Source of the DNA: an uncultured Megasphaera sp.
GTDB lineage: Bacteria; Bacillota; Negativicutes; Veillonellales; Megasphaeraceae
Length of the DNA: 13,186 nucleotides
Direction of reading: 5' to 3'
Assembly: GCA_900548635.1 (NCBI GenBank)
Contig: URLP01000041.1
Coordinates: 1-13,186, forward strand
Below, piece after piece: positions 1-6,493 of the stretch (position 1 is its first letter; every line of letters starts with the position of its first letter). The position numbers and the translations under genes are program-made. The notes beneath the pieces are model-generated. The model made no database searches and was not told the origin of the DNA. It was given only the letters and a program-made list of their open reading frames with translations.

Positions 1-1406
1 CCGCCGTTGGCGACTTCACTGACGATCATCGCGGCCTGGAGCGGCGTAACCAGCTGGAAGCCCTGGCCGATAGCGGAGTTGAACGTATCGCCGAGGTACC
101 ATTCATCGTGGAAATTCTTTTTCTTGTATTCCGCACTGGCAACGAGGCCCGGTGCTTCGCCGCGCAGGGCGATGCCAGTCTTCTTGCCCATGCCGAACAT
201 GCGGGCGTATTTCGCCAATTCGTCGATGCCGACGCGGCGGCCCATTTCGTAGAAATAGACGTTATCGGACTTGGCCAGGGCTTCGACGAAGTTGATCCAG
301 CCCAGGGCTTCGCCGCCGGCGTTGCGCATGTCAACGAGCCAGTGGCGGCCGCTGTCGAAGATCATTTCGTCCGGCGTGACTTTCTTCAGTTCCAGGGCGG
401 CCGAGCCGGTGATCAGCTTAAACGTAGAGCCCGGCGGATATTCACCAGCAATGACGCGGTTTTCCATGGGGTGGTCCGGGTTGTCGTTGATCAGGGACCA
501 TTCCTTGGCCGTAATGCCCCGCGTGAACCAGTTCGGGTCGTAAGCCGGACGGCTGGCCATGGCCAGGACAGCGCCCGTATTCGGGTCGATAGCGACGGCA
601 GCAATGCCGTGCGTACCGATGCCGTTGGCAATCTGCCGTTCCATAGCACGTTCCGTCGCCTGCTGCAAATAGAGGTCGATGGTCAGATGCATGTTGTGGC
701 CGGCGACAGGTTCCTTGCGTTCCATTTCCTTGACCGGGCTGCCTGCAGCATCGACTTCGACCTGACGGCCGCCGTCTTTGCCGCGCAGGAGGTCGTCATA
801 GTACGCTTCCAGGCCGGCGCGGCCGATCTGGGTGATGTTGGAGACGCCTTCCTGCCCTTTCAGGCGCTTTTCGTCTTCTTCGTCGATCTGGCCGACGTAG
901 CCGAAGACCTGAGCGGCCATCATCTTATACGGATAATAGCGGATTGGCTGGACGTCGACAGAGACACCGGGCAAATCATTGCGCTGTTCTTCGATTTTCG
1001 TGACCACGTCCTGCGTCAAATCGTTGGCCAGGACCGTCGGCACGTAGGAACTCTTTACTTTCTGGACTTTTTCCCGCAGCTCATCTTCCGGCACGTTGAG
1101 GATGCCGGCCAGCTTGGTCAGCTCTTCATCACTCATGCCTTCCTTAGGCGGCACGTAAGTCGCCATGAAGCTCGGACGCGAGCCGACGAGGATCTGACCG
1201 TTGCGGTCATACATGATGCCGCGCATGGCAGCGATAGGAATCGCGCGCAGGCGGTTCCCATCAGCCAGGGTATGGTAATATTCGCCGGCGAAGAGCTGCA
1301 GATAGACGAGCCGGCTGATGAGGACAATGAAAATCACAATGACGATCCAGTAGAGGTACCGGAAACGGCCATCTTGATTCTTCTTTTTCAATAACGCTTC
1401 AAGCAT
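1..1406 (-). CDS. mrdA: Penicillin-binding protein 2 (elongation-specific transpeptidase), 3' end beyond the window
   Basis: Class B PBP that cross-links peptidoglycan during side-wall elongation with RodA and MreBCD. 468 codons are visible. A short cytoplasmic N-terminus leads into one membrane anchor (about residues 17-39), the pedestal/dimerisation region (about 55-230) and the transpeptidase domain. The acylation motif PGSTFK puts the catalytic serine at 327 and lysine at 330. The second motif is SDN at 380-382, and GQGFQ lies near 448-452. The third motif (KTG after GQG) must lie off the left edge; the KTG at 410-411 region precedes GQG and is not it. The ATG at 1406 follows AAAGGAGAG at a good distance. 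The gene starts 19 nt after the mreD stop, so it is the last visible gene of the mre operon. Identity is secure; only the 3' end is missing. Confidence 0.95.
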   Translation of the reverse strand, partial: MLEALLKKKNQDGRFRYLYWIVIVIFIVLISRLVYLQLFAGEYYHTLADGNRLRAIPIAAMRGIMYDRNGQILVGSRPSFMATYVPPKEGMSDEELTKLAGILNVPEDELREKVQKVKSSYVPTVLANDLTQDVVTKIEEQRNDLPGVSVDVQPIRYYPYKMMAAQVFGYVGQIDEEDEKRLKGQEGVSNITQIGRAGLEAYYDDLLRGKDGGRQVEVDAAGSPVKEMERKEPVAGHNMHLTIDLYLQQATERAMERQIANGIGTHGIAAVAIDPNTGAVLAMASRPAYDPNWFTRGITAKEWSLINDNPDHPMENRVIAGEYPPGSTFKLITGSAALELKKVTPDEMIFDSGRHWLVDMRNAGGEALGWINFVEALAKSDNVYFYEMGRRVGIDELAKYARMFGMGKKTGIALRGEAPGLVASAEYKKKNFHDEWYLGDTFNSAIGQGFQLVTPLQAAMIVSEVANG

Positions 1407-1425
1407 GTAACTAACTCTCCTTTAT

Positions 1426-1935
1426 TTACCAGCGATAGCCCGGAAAGCCATAAAAGGCGTCGTCGCGCCGCAAATGCCAGACGATGTGGTCGACCGGCAG
1501 GGCCAGGATTCCGTGATAAACAAGCATAGGTATGCTGAATTCAATGAGGTACGCTGCGACATTGATGTACTGGCCGGCGAGGAAAAGGAAGCCGCACGTC
1601 AGGGCCAGATTCACTTCCGTCGCGACGAGGACGATGAGCAGCGTCAGGACCCATTGGTCCTTATCGATGTCGCGGCCGAGATAGCTGCAGACGATGGCAA
1701 TGAGCAAATAGACGAGCAAATGGAGCCCAAAGAAATTGCCGATGATGACGTCCTGGCAAAAACCGCCCAACAAGGCGGTAATAATGCCGATGCGCTGGCC
1801 GTGATGGAGGGCCATGAGGACGACGAAGACAAAGATCAGATTAGGCTGGCTCACACCGTTAAACATGAACGGCAGGATTGCCGCCTGCAGGACGAAGACG
1901 ATGAAGGCTGTCATGATACAGTTCAGTTTCTTCAT
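1426..1935 (-). CDS. mreD: Rod shape-determining protein MreD
   Basis: Small integral membrane protein of the elongasome, 169 residues, a normal MreD length. It is almost entirely hydrophobic, with about five membrane segments (roughly 5-25, 30-45, 48-75, 95-120 and 130-150). Short charged loops include GRDIDKDQ near 87-94, and there is a basic C-terminal tail. Sequence features are weak, as usual for MreD. The assignment rests on topology, length and position between mreC and mrdA. Its ATG overlaps the mreC stop in an ATGA arrangement (4 nt), which implies translational coupling. In the cell it is expected to work with MreC and MreB in placing PBP2/RodA. Confidence 0.93.
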   Translation of the reverse strand: MKKLNCIMTAFIVFVLQAAILPFMFNGVSQPNLIFVFVVLMALHHGQRIGIITALLGGFCQDVIIGNFFGLHLLVYLLIAIVCSYLGRDIDKDQWVLTLLIVLVATEVNLALTCGFLFLAGQYINVAAYLIEFSIPMLVYHGILALPVDHIVWHLRRDDAFYGFPGYRW

Positions 1936-2852
1936 AAGGCCGCAGCTCCTTTGATTCCTTCGACTTTGTCGCGATTCGTCTGCGGTACGAGTTTCGGCGT
2001 GACATCCGGTTTTTCATAAGAACCGGTGTCAGACGACTTCAGGATGACGAAGACTTCTTCCAGTTTGGAGAAATCGACGGACGGACGAATGACGGCATAT
2101 TTTACGAAATCATTTTCATTCTGATGGATTGAGACGATGGTCCCGATGAAGAGGCCCTTCGGATAAATCGAACCGAAGCCCGACGTAACCAGTGTATCCC
2201 CTTCGAGGATATCCGCATCTTTGGCGATATTTACGAACTGCGGTTCCGTCGGTACGTTGCCGTTGCCGCGGACGACAGAGGAAACACGCGATTCCGGCCG
2301 CTGGACGATGGCACCGATGCTGGTGCGCGGGTCCGTCAGGAGCTGGACGCGGGACGAATGCGGATAGACATCGCTGATGAAGCCGACGACGCCGCTCGGC
2401 GTGATGACCGGCATGTCCTTATCGACGCCTTCGGCACTGCCGACGTCGATGATCATCGTATTGGTCCAAGTGCCGTAGTCACGGGAGATGACGGAACCGG
2501 CCAGGAGCTGGTACTGATTATGGGATTTCTTGAAATCGAGGAGCGCCCGCAGGCGTTCGTTTTCGGCTACGACTTCATCGTAGTCGACAGTCCGGCTCTT
2601 GAGGTCGGCATTTTCTTTTTCCAGCGATTCCCATTCAATGCGGTTCTTCAGGCTGACGTCGACGATATGGATGCTCGAAGTCAGGGACTCCATGATACGG
2701 CTGGCACCGTATTCAAAAGGCGACACGATAGCCACCAGGGGCTTCGTGATGAACGGCAGGGAGTCGCGCTGGCGCCAGGCCCAGCCAAAGAGGGCAATGA
2801 CGATGAATAAGATGAGTACGAAGACGACGCTTCTTTTACCGAACGAAAACAA
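1932..2852 (-). CDS. mreC: Rod shape-determining protein MreC
   Basis: Bitopic scaffold protein of the elongasome that lies outside the cytoplasmic membrane and contacts PBP2 and MreD. 306 residues: a basic N-terminus, one transmembrane helix (about 9-26), a coiled-coil stretch (about 65-112, rich in E, K and L with ENADL and ENERL heptads), then the paired beta-barrel domain (about 118-275) with MreC-typical motifs such as IDVGSAEGV, SGVVGFI and LLTDP. It ends in a polar, probably disordered tail. The start is TTG at 2852. No in-frame ATG fits, and a very strong Shine-Dalgarno sequence lies at the right distance, inside the end of mreB. The gap to the mreB stop is only 2 nt. Confidence 0.95.
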   Translation of the reverse strand: MFSFGKRSVVFVLILFIVIALFGWAWRQRDSLPFITKPLVAIVSPFEYGASRIMESLTSSIHIVDVSLKNRIEWESLEKENADLKSRTVDYDEVVAENERLRALLDFKKSHNQYQLLAGSVISRDYGTWTNTMIIDVGSAEGVDKDMPVITPSGVVGFISDVYPHSSRVQLLTDPRTSIGAIVQRPESRVSSVVRGNGNVPTEPQFVNIAKDADILEGDTLVTSGFGSIYPKGLFIGTIVSIHQNENDFVKYAVIRPSVDFSKLEEVFVILKSSDTGSYEKPDVTPKLVPQTNRDKVEGIKGAAAL

Positions 2853-2854
2853 TT

Positions 2855-3895
2855 TTAAAATCTCCTCCTATATATACGCTGAGCCCCTTCAATGAGGGCC
2901 GACAACTTATCACGATCTGCCACGGCGATGCCCGTGCCCTTGGCAACGGCCAGTTCCGGGTCCGGTGCGACGGTGACGGGGACGCCCAGTTCCTGCGTGA
3001 AGAGCTGATCCATGCCGTGCAGCTTGGCGCCGCCGCCTGTAAGGACGATACCGTGTTCCATGATGTCTGCTGCCAGTTCCGGCGGCGTTTCGCGGAGCAC
3101 GTCTTTGACCAGGTCGAGGATCTTCACGAGGGGCTTGCCGATGACGTGATAGAGTTCACTGGACTTGACGGCCATTTCCCGCTGCAGTCCGTCGTCGAGG
3201 CCGCGGCCCATGAAGTAGTAGCCCCGGTCTTCCAGGGGCAGGACGGCCGAGCCGTTGGTCACTTTCATTTCTTCGATCGTATCGTCATCGGTGACGATAT
3301 CGTACTGATAACGCAGATAGTCCTTGATGGCTGCGTTGAAATCGAGGCTGCCCAGATGGAGCGACTTGGAGACGACGATGCCGCCCAGGGAAAGCATAGC
3401 GACATTCGTCGTGCCGCCGCCGATGTCGACGACCATATTGCCGACCGGATCATAAACGGGCAGATTGACGCCAAGCGCCGCTGCCGCTGCCGTTTCGATG
3501 AGGAAGGCTTCCTTGGCGCCAGCCTGATAGACGGCTTCCATGACAGCCCGTTTTTCGACATTCGACGCTGCCGAGGGCACGCCAATCATGATGCGCAGGC
3601 GCTGGACGCTGCGGACGCATTTGCTGAGGATGTAGCCCAGCATCGTGCGGGTGACGCTGTAATCGGCGATGACGCCGTGGACGAGCGGCCGGTGGAGCTT
3701 AACCGTTTCCGGCGAACGGGACAAGAGGTCTTCAGCGGCCCGGCCGACAGCAATCATCTTGCTGTTCCGTTCATCCGTCGCCATGACCGAAGGTTCCGAG
3801 AGGACGATGCCCCGGCCCTCCACATAGACCTGGGTCGTAGACGTCCCTAAATCAATCCCTATATTCTTAGTTAATGGAGAAAAAATCGAAGCCAT
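2855..3895 (-). CDS. mreB: Rod shape-determining protein MreB (bacterial actin)
   Basis: Actin-fold ATPase that polymerises under the membrane and guides the elongation machinery. 346 residues, full length. Visible motifs are phosphate-1 GIDLGTSTT (13-21), the IETAAAAALG helix (133-142) with the conserved Glu, phosphate-2 DIGGGTTNVA (157-166), and adenosine motif LTGGGAKL (285-292). PPELAADIMEHGIVLTGG is close to the family consensus. Some segments diverge: where MreB usually has a GGDKxDEAI-like stretch this protein has GSLDFNAAI (182-190). The N-terminus has GTSTTQ rather than the common GTANT. Mbl or MreBH paralogy is possible, but position directly before mreCD favours MreB. ATG at 3895 has AAAGGA upstream. 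It is the first gene of the mre operon. Confidence 0.94.
   Translation of the reverse strand: MASIFSPLTKNIGIDLGTSTTQVYVEGRGIVLSEPSVMATDERNSKMIAVGRAAEDLLSRSPETVKLHRPLVHGVIADYSVTRTMLGYILSKCVRSVQRLRIMIGVPSAASNVEKRAVMEAVYQAGAKEAFLIETAAAAALGVNLPVYDPVGNMVVDIGGGTTNVAMLSLGGIVVSKSLHLGSLDFNAAIKDYLRYQYDIVTDDDTIEEMKVTNGSAVLPLEDRGYYFMGRGLDDGLQREMAVKSSELYHVIGKPLVKILDLVKDVLRETPPELAADIMEHGIVLTGGGAKLHGMDQLFTQELGVPVTVAPDPELAVAKGTGIAVADRDKLSALIEGAQRIYRRRF
2861..2869 (-). promoter_or_regulatory. mreC ribosome binding site embedded in the last codons of mreB
   Basis: The minus strand reads AGGAGGAGA immediately before TTT-TAA, the last codon and stop of mreB. It is followed 8 nt later by the TTG start of mreC. 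The same nine bases encode Arg-Arg-Arg, the last three residues of MreB before Phe. This site decides the non-ATG start of mreC and ties its initiation to the end of mreB translation. Confidence 0.85.
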
Positions 3896-3953
3896 AACAA
3901 ATCCTTTCTATTCCTTTCGCATATTCTGCTTTACAAAACAGTCATCATTGCTT

Positions 3954-3982
3954 ATTCTATCACATCACGCGTAATTTCGCAT
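3954..3982 (-). promoter_or_regulatory. Possible mreB promoter
   Basis: A good -10 box TAGAAT (3954-3959) lies about 58 nt upstream of the mreB start on the minus strand. At 17 nt upstream there is only a weak -35 candidate, ATGCGA (3977-3982). The placement, just after the terminator of the preceding gene and ahead of a four-gene operon, is right. The box match alone is not strong. Confidence 0.35.
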
Positions 3983-4121
3983 TAAATAATTTAAAAAGGA
4001 GCTGCCGCATGAGCGACAGCTCCTTTTTTCGTAGTTCGTTTGGCGTTTGGCGAAAAACCAACCCTATGCAAGACAGGTGATTCACAGGATTCGCCCGGGT
4101 CGCCCACACGGCGACCCCTAC
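3981..4121 (-). repeat. 141-nt intergenic hairpin element, copy A
   Basis: This stretch matches 12142-12282 over its whole length and is the same length there. In minus-strand order it begins with GTAGGGG and a GC hairpin (4097-4117, 8-bp stem, loop CACAC read on plus). A conserved segment around AATCCTGTG (about 4081-4093) and a variable middle follow. Next comes a conserved stretch holding tandem GCCAAAC heptamers (about 4035-4053), then an intrinsic terminator hairpin (3993-4029) and TTTAAT. It begins 5 nt after the stop of the ECF gene, so it would be transcribed as that gene's 3' UTR. It contains no credible gene. Function unknown. Confidence 0.8.
3993..4029 (-). terminator. Intrinsic terminator after the ECF S-component gene
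   Basis: The inverted repeat is AAAAAGGAGCTG paired with CAGCTCCTTTTT, with an inner CGC/GCG pair closing an ATGA loop on the plus reading. Read on the minus strand, the GC-rich stem is followed by a T run. It lies about 100 nt after the ECF stop and before the mreB promoter region, so it separates the two units. The flanking A and T runs would let it act in both directions, though no plus-strand gene needs it. Confidence 0.8.
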
Positions 4122-4126
4122 GCTGT

Positions 4127-4756
4127 TCACGCGACTTTCAGTCCGGCGCGGTGCAGGGCCATGACGACAGGCGTGATGATCAGACCGGAGACGACGGCTT
4201 CGGGGATGCCGTTGACAGCCGTGATGCCGAGCATGATGTTGATGACATTCGAGAAGGGAATGCCCTGGGATGCGGCATAGGCAGAGCCGACGATGGCCGT
4301 GAAGGAACCGAGGAAGAGGATCGTGTGGCAGACCGTCGTGACGACAGCCGTGATGGCCACGCGCCATACTTCGCGGATCTTCAGGCGGCGGTAAAGTTCA
4401 AAGGCGATGAGGCCGATGAGGATGCGCGGTACGATGCAGATGAACGCATCGGCGCCGACATTATACTGAACAGCGAACATCAAGAGGGCACTCGGTGCCT
4501 GTAAGGAACGAATAAAAGAAAAAATGCCGAACATGAAGCCGACAATCATGCCTACTTTGCGGCCTGCCGTCAGGCTGCCGATAATCGTAGGGATGTGCAG
4601 GATCGTCGCATTCATAATGACCAGCGGGATGAAGCCATAACCCGTAAGACCTAAGAAAATCGTAATGGCCGACAAAAAAGCGGCTACTGTCAACTGACGA
4701 ACCGATAAAAACGTGTGCTGTGCCGGCATGACGTCTGCTGCGTTCTGTTTGGACAT
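4127..4756 (-). CDS. ECF transporter S component (vitamin/micronutrient substrate unknown)
   Basis: Membrane substrate-binding subunit of an energy-coupling factor transporter; it would pair with a shared EcfA/EcfA'/EcfT module encoded elsewhere. 209 residues with about six hydrophobic segments (roughly 20-38, 40-60, 66-85, 95-122, 133-155 and 172-200). The segment PLVIMNATILHIPTIIGSL followed by AGRKVG (about 44-69), then IVPRILIG (108-115), resembles the ECF S-component superfamily. Ligand is not readable from sequence: pantothenate, folate, queuosine precursors and others use related folds. A longer frame reaches upstream, but ATG at 4756 is chosen because GGAGG lies 9 nt before it. The gene stands alone between its own promoter, a long leader and its own terminator. 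No ATPase or EcfT gene is adjacent. Confidence 0.85.
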   Translation of the reverse strand: MSKQNAADVMPAQHTFLSVRQLTVAAFLSAITIFLGLTGYGFIPLVIMNATILHIPTIIGSLTAGRKVGMIVGFMFGIFSFIRSLQAPSALLMFAVQYNVGADAFICIVPRILIGLIAFELYRRLKIREVWRVAITAVVTTVCHTILFLGSFTAIVGSAYAASQGIPFSNVINIMLGITAVNGIPEAVVSGLIITPVVMALHRAGLKVA

Positions 4757-4914
4757 TGTTTTTTTCCTCCGTTCTCGCTCTTTCGCAAGATACAAGTCGC
4801 AATACAAACTGTCCCATGGAAAATCCATGAAGACATAAAAACACGGCCGGTCCGCGCCAGTATCCGCCCGTTTCCGGTACCAATCCGGCGCTTCAATGAA
4901 CCTGCCTCATGTGT
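4757..4914 (-). other. Long structured 5' leader of the ECF gene, candidate cis-regulatory RNA
   Basis: Between the predicted transcription start (near 4914) and the ATG are about 158 nt with no credible gene. On the minus strand the distal part is GC-rich and foldable: GCGCC near 4888 can pair with GGCGC near 4855. A hairpin CATGGA-TTT-TCCATG lies at 4815-4829 and extends outward with a bulge. A 5-bp hairpin sits just before the ribosome binding site. ECF S-component genes are often under riboswitch control. I compared by eye with FMN, TPP, cobalamin, preQ1, THF and T-box consensus cores and could not make a convincing match, so the class is left open. Confidence 0.4.
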
Positions 4915-4921
4915 CACGCGT

Positions 4922-4950
4922 AGTATATCATATTTGAAGGCCCTTGCCAA
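4922..4950 (-). promoter_or_regulatory. Sigma-A-type promoter of the ECF S-component gene
   Basis: The minus strand has TTGGCA (4945-4950), a 17-nt spacer and TATACT (4922-4927). This is a near-consensus vegetative promoter pointing at the ECF gene, with transcription expected to start near 4914-4916. It is divergent from the tRNA promoter some 60 nt away. Confidence 0.75.
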
Positions 4951-5012
4951 TAGCATTTCTATAGTATTTGAGAATATTGTGATTTTTTGAACGTGCATAG
5001 TTGCGAAATAGT

Positions 5013-5042
5013 TTGACCAACAAGTGGAAAACGTGATAAAAT
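5013..5042 (+). promoter_or_regulatory. Promoter of tRNA-Leu
   Basis: TTGACC (5013-5018), an 18-nt spacer and TAAAAT (5037-5042) lie 12 nt before the tRNA 5' end. This is the expected distance for a short tRNA leader. Confidence 0.65.
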
Positions 5043-5054
5043 GAAAAAGTACCT

Positions 5055-5138
5055 GCGAGTGTGGCGGAATGGCAGACGCACCAGACTTAGGATCTGGCGC
5101 CTCACGGCGTGAGGGTTCAAGTCCCTCCACTCGCACCA
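5055..5138 (+). tRNA. tRNA-Leu, anticodon UAG, CCA encoded
   Basis: An 84-nt class II tRNA. The acceptor stem GCGAGTG (5055-5061) pairs with CACTCGC (5128-5134), followed by discriminator A and encoded CCA. The D arm is GCG/CGC. The anticodon stem CCAGA/TCTGG has loop CTTAGGA and anticodon TAG at 5088-5090, which reads CUA and, by wobble, other CUN leucine codons. A long variable arm (CGCC/GGCG) is typical of tRNA-Leu. The T arm is GAGGG/CCCTC with loop TTCAAGT. It is the only plus-strand gene in the window and is monocistronic between its own promoter and a strong terminator. Confidence 0.98.
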
Positions 5139-5145
5139 AAAGAAA

Positions 5146-5217
5146 AGTTTGAAGTTTGATGTAAAAAAAGGCTTGCCGCTTATGCGGTAAGCCTTTTTTT
5201 ACATCAAACATCAAACT
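5146..5217. terminator. Very long bidirectional terminator shared by tRNA-Leu and the rlmI-ended operon
   Basis: A 72-nt inverted repeat has 34-nt arms (5146-5179 and 5184-5217) around a TTAT loop. There is one A/A mismatch (5153/5210) and one G/T pair (5175/5188), which would be G-U in the plus-strand RNA and C/A in the minus-strand RNA. The GC core GGCTT-GCCGC is flanked by seven A's on one side and seven T's on the other, so it can act for both converging transcripts. The right arm ends inside the rlmI stop codon. Confidence 0.9.
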
Positions 5218-6443
5218 CATACCACCTGGAACAGGTAGAATTTCAAATAGTCTGTTTCCGGGACGTTCCAGAGGATGGGATGGTCCGGGGACTGTTGGCG
5301 GCCTTCGATCTGGCGCAGGTGGACGCCGGCGTCTTTGGCGGCATCGTGGAGCATTTTGCGGAAGAGGTCGTCGCGCATGAAGTGCGAGCACGAGCAGGTG
5401 GCGAGGTAGCCGCCGCGCGGCAGGAGCTTCATGGCTTTGAGGTTGATTTCCTTGTAGCCCCGCATGGCGTTGCGCACGGTGTGACCGGATTTGGTAAAAG
5501 CCGGCGGGTCGAGGATGATGAAGTCGTAGTCGTGGTTCTTTTCTTCGGCCATTTCCGTGAGGAGGTCAAAGACGTTGGCCTGTTTGGCCGTGACGACGTC
5601 TTCCAGGCCGTTGCGGCGGATGTTTTCGTTCGTCATGTCGACGGCTTCCTGGGAAATATCGACGGCCGTGACGCTGGCTGCCCCGCCTTTGGCAGCATTG
5701 AGGGCGAAAGCGCCGGTGTGCGTGAAACAGTCGAGGACGTGTTTGCCCGCGGCGATTTTGGCGACGGCCAGGCGGTTGTACTTCTGGTCAAGGAAAAAGC
5801 CCGTCTTCTGGCCGTTTTCGACGTCTACGTCGTAGAGGATGCCGTTTTCGTCGATCGTCGTCAGGACGCTGCCCGGCTGCGGCAGGAACGGCGCTTCATA
5901 CCAGCCTTTGTACTGTTCCATGCCGTCCAGTTCGCGGACTTTGACGTCGTTCCGTTCGTAAATGCCGCGGATCGTGACGCCCATGGCGGCCAGTTCGTCG
6001 ACGAGGGCCTTGAAGATAATGGGTTTGACCTGGTCCATGCCGTAGCAGAGGGCCTGGGAAACGAGGACGTCGTTGTAGCGGTCGACCGTGAGGCCCGGCA
6101 TTTCATCGGCGTCGCCGAAGATCAGGCGGCAGCAGGAAAAGTCCTTCGGCCCCATGACGGTGCGGCGGTAATCGAGGGCATACTTGACGCGGCGCTGCCA
6201 GAAGGCTTCGTCGAAGCGGTCGTTGGCGTTGCGTGAGACGATGCGCACGCGGATCTTCGAGATGTCATTGGCAAAGCCCGTACCGAGGTAGCGTCCCTTA
6301 TCGCTGCAGACGTCGACGAGGTCGCCCGTCTGGTACGTCCCTTCGACGCGGGTCACTTCTTCCCCGTAAACCCAGGGATGGCCGCTGCGCGCCGCCCGTT
6401 CCCCTTTCTTCGTAATAAATAATTTTGCGTATGGTCTGTTCAT
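5217..6443 (-). CDS. rlmI: RlmI-like class I rRNA large-subunit methyltransferase (PUA + SAM domain)
   Basis: Predicted S-adenosylmethionine-dependent methyltransferase of the RlmI/YwbD family; E. coli RlmI makes m5C1962 in 23S rRNA. 408 residues, close to the family length. An N-terminal PUA RNA-binding domain (about 5-72) precedes an RFM-type linker region (about 80-190) and a Rossmann methyltransferase domain. Motif I is LDCFTHTGAFALNAA (237-251) and VDIS is at 261-264. DPPAF is at 312-316, and TCSCSHF (349-355) supplies the cysteine expected of m5C enzymes. ATG at 6443 has AAAGGAG only 4 nt upstream, a rather short spacing. The gene lies 50 nt after hslU with a hairpin between, and ends at the shared terminator. 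The exact target base is inferred from family only. Confidence 0.88.
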   Translation of the reverse strand: MNRPYAKLFITKKGERAARSGHPWVYGEEVTRVEGTYQTGDLVDVCSDKGRYLGTGFANDISKIRVRIVSRNANDRFDEAFWQRRVKYALDYRRTVMGPKDFSCCRLIFGDADEMPGLTVDRYNDVLVSQALCYGMDQVKPIIFKALVDELAAMGVTIRGIYERNDVKVRELDGMEQYKGWYEAPFLPQPGSVLTTIDENGILYDVDVENGQKTGFFLDQKYNRLAVAKIAAGKHVLDCFTHTGAFALNAAKGGAASVTAVDISQEAVDMTNENIRRNGLEDVVTAKQANVFDLLTEMAEEKNHDYDFIILDPPAFTKSGHTVRNAMRGYKEINLKAMKLLPRGGYLATCSCSHFMRDDLFRKMLHDAAKDAGVHLRQIEGRQQSPDHPILWNVPETDYLKFYLFQVV

Positions 6444-6460
6444 AGTGCTCCTTTGTATGT

Positions 6461-6487
6461 AAAGGCTCCCCTGATAAGGGAGCCTTT
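6461..6487 (-). terminator. Hairpin between hslU and rlmI, weak terminator or attenuator
   Basis: AAAGGCTCCC pairs with GGGAGCCTTT across a 7-nt loop, a 10-bp stem 7 nt after the hslU stop. On the minus strand only three T's follow the stem, so termination is probably partial. It may lower expression of rlmI relative to hslUV or protect the 3' end of the upstream message. Confidence 0.55.
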
Positions 6488-6493
6488 CGCTAT

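Noticed and set aside
3960..4367. Short minus-strand frames over both repeat copies (also 12100-12309) whose translations resemble each other, including MRQL near the terminator
   Set aside because: The resemblance follows from the DNA repeat itself. The shared Met lies inside the terminator loop, and the differences preserve base pairing and not the reading frame's chemistry.
4870..4890. T-box-like GGTACCG core in the ECF leader
   Set aside because: No specifier stem, no following terminator and the wrong downstream gene type; the match is only a short palindrome.
4690..5391. A 233-codon minus-strand frame spanning the ECF leader, tRNA and rlmI end
   Set aside because: It runs antisense through a tRNA gene and a terminator hairpin and has no ribosome site; chance open frame.
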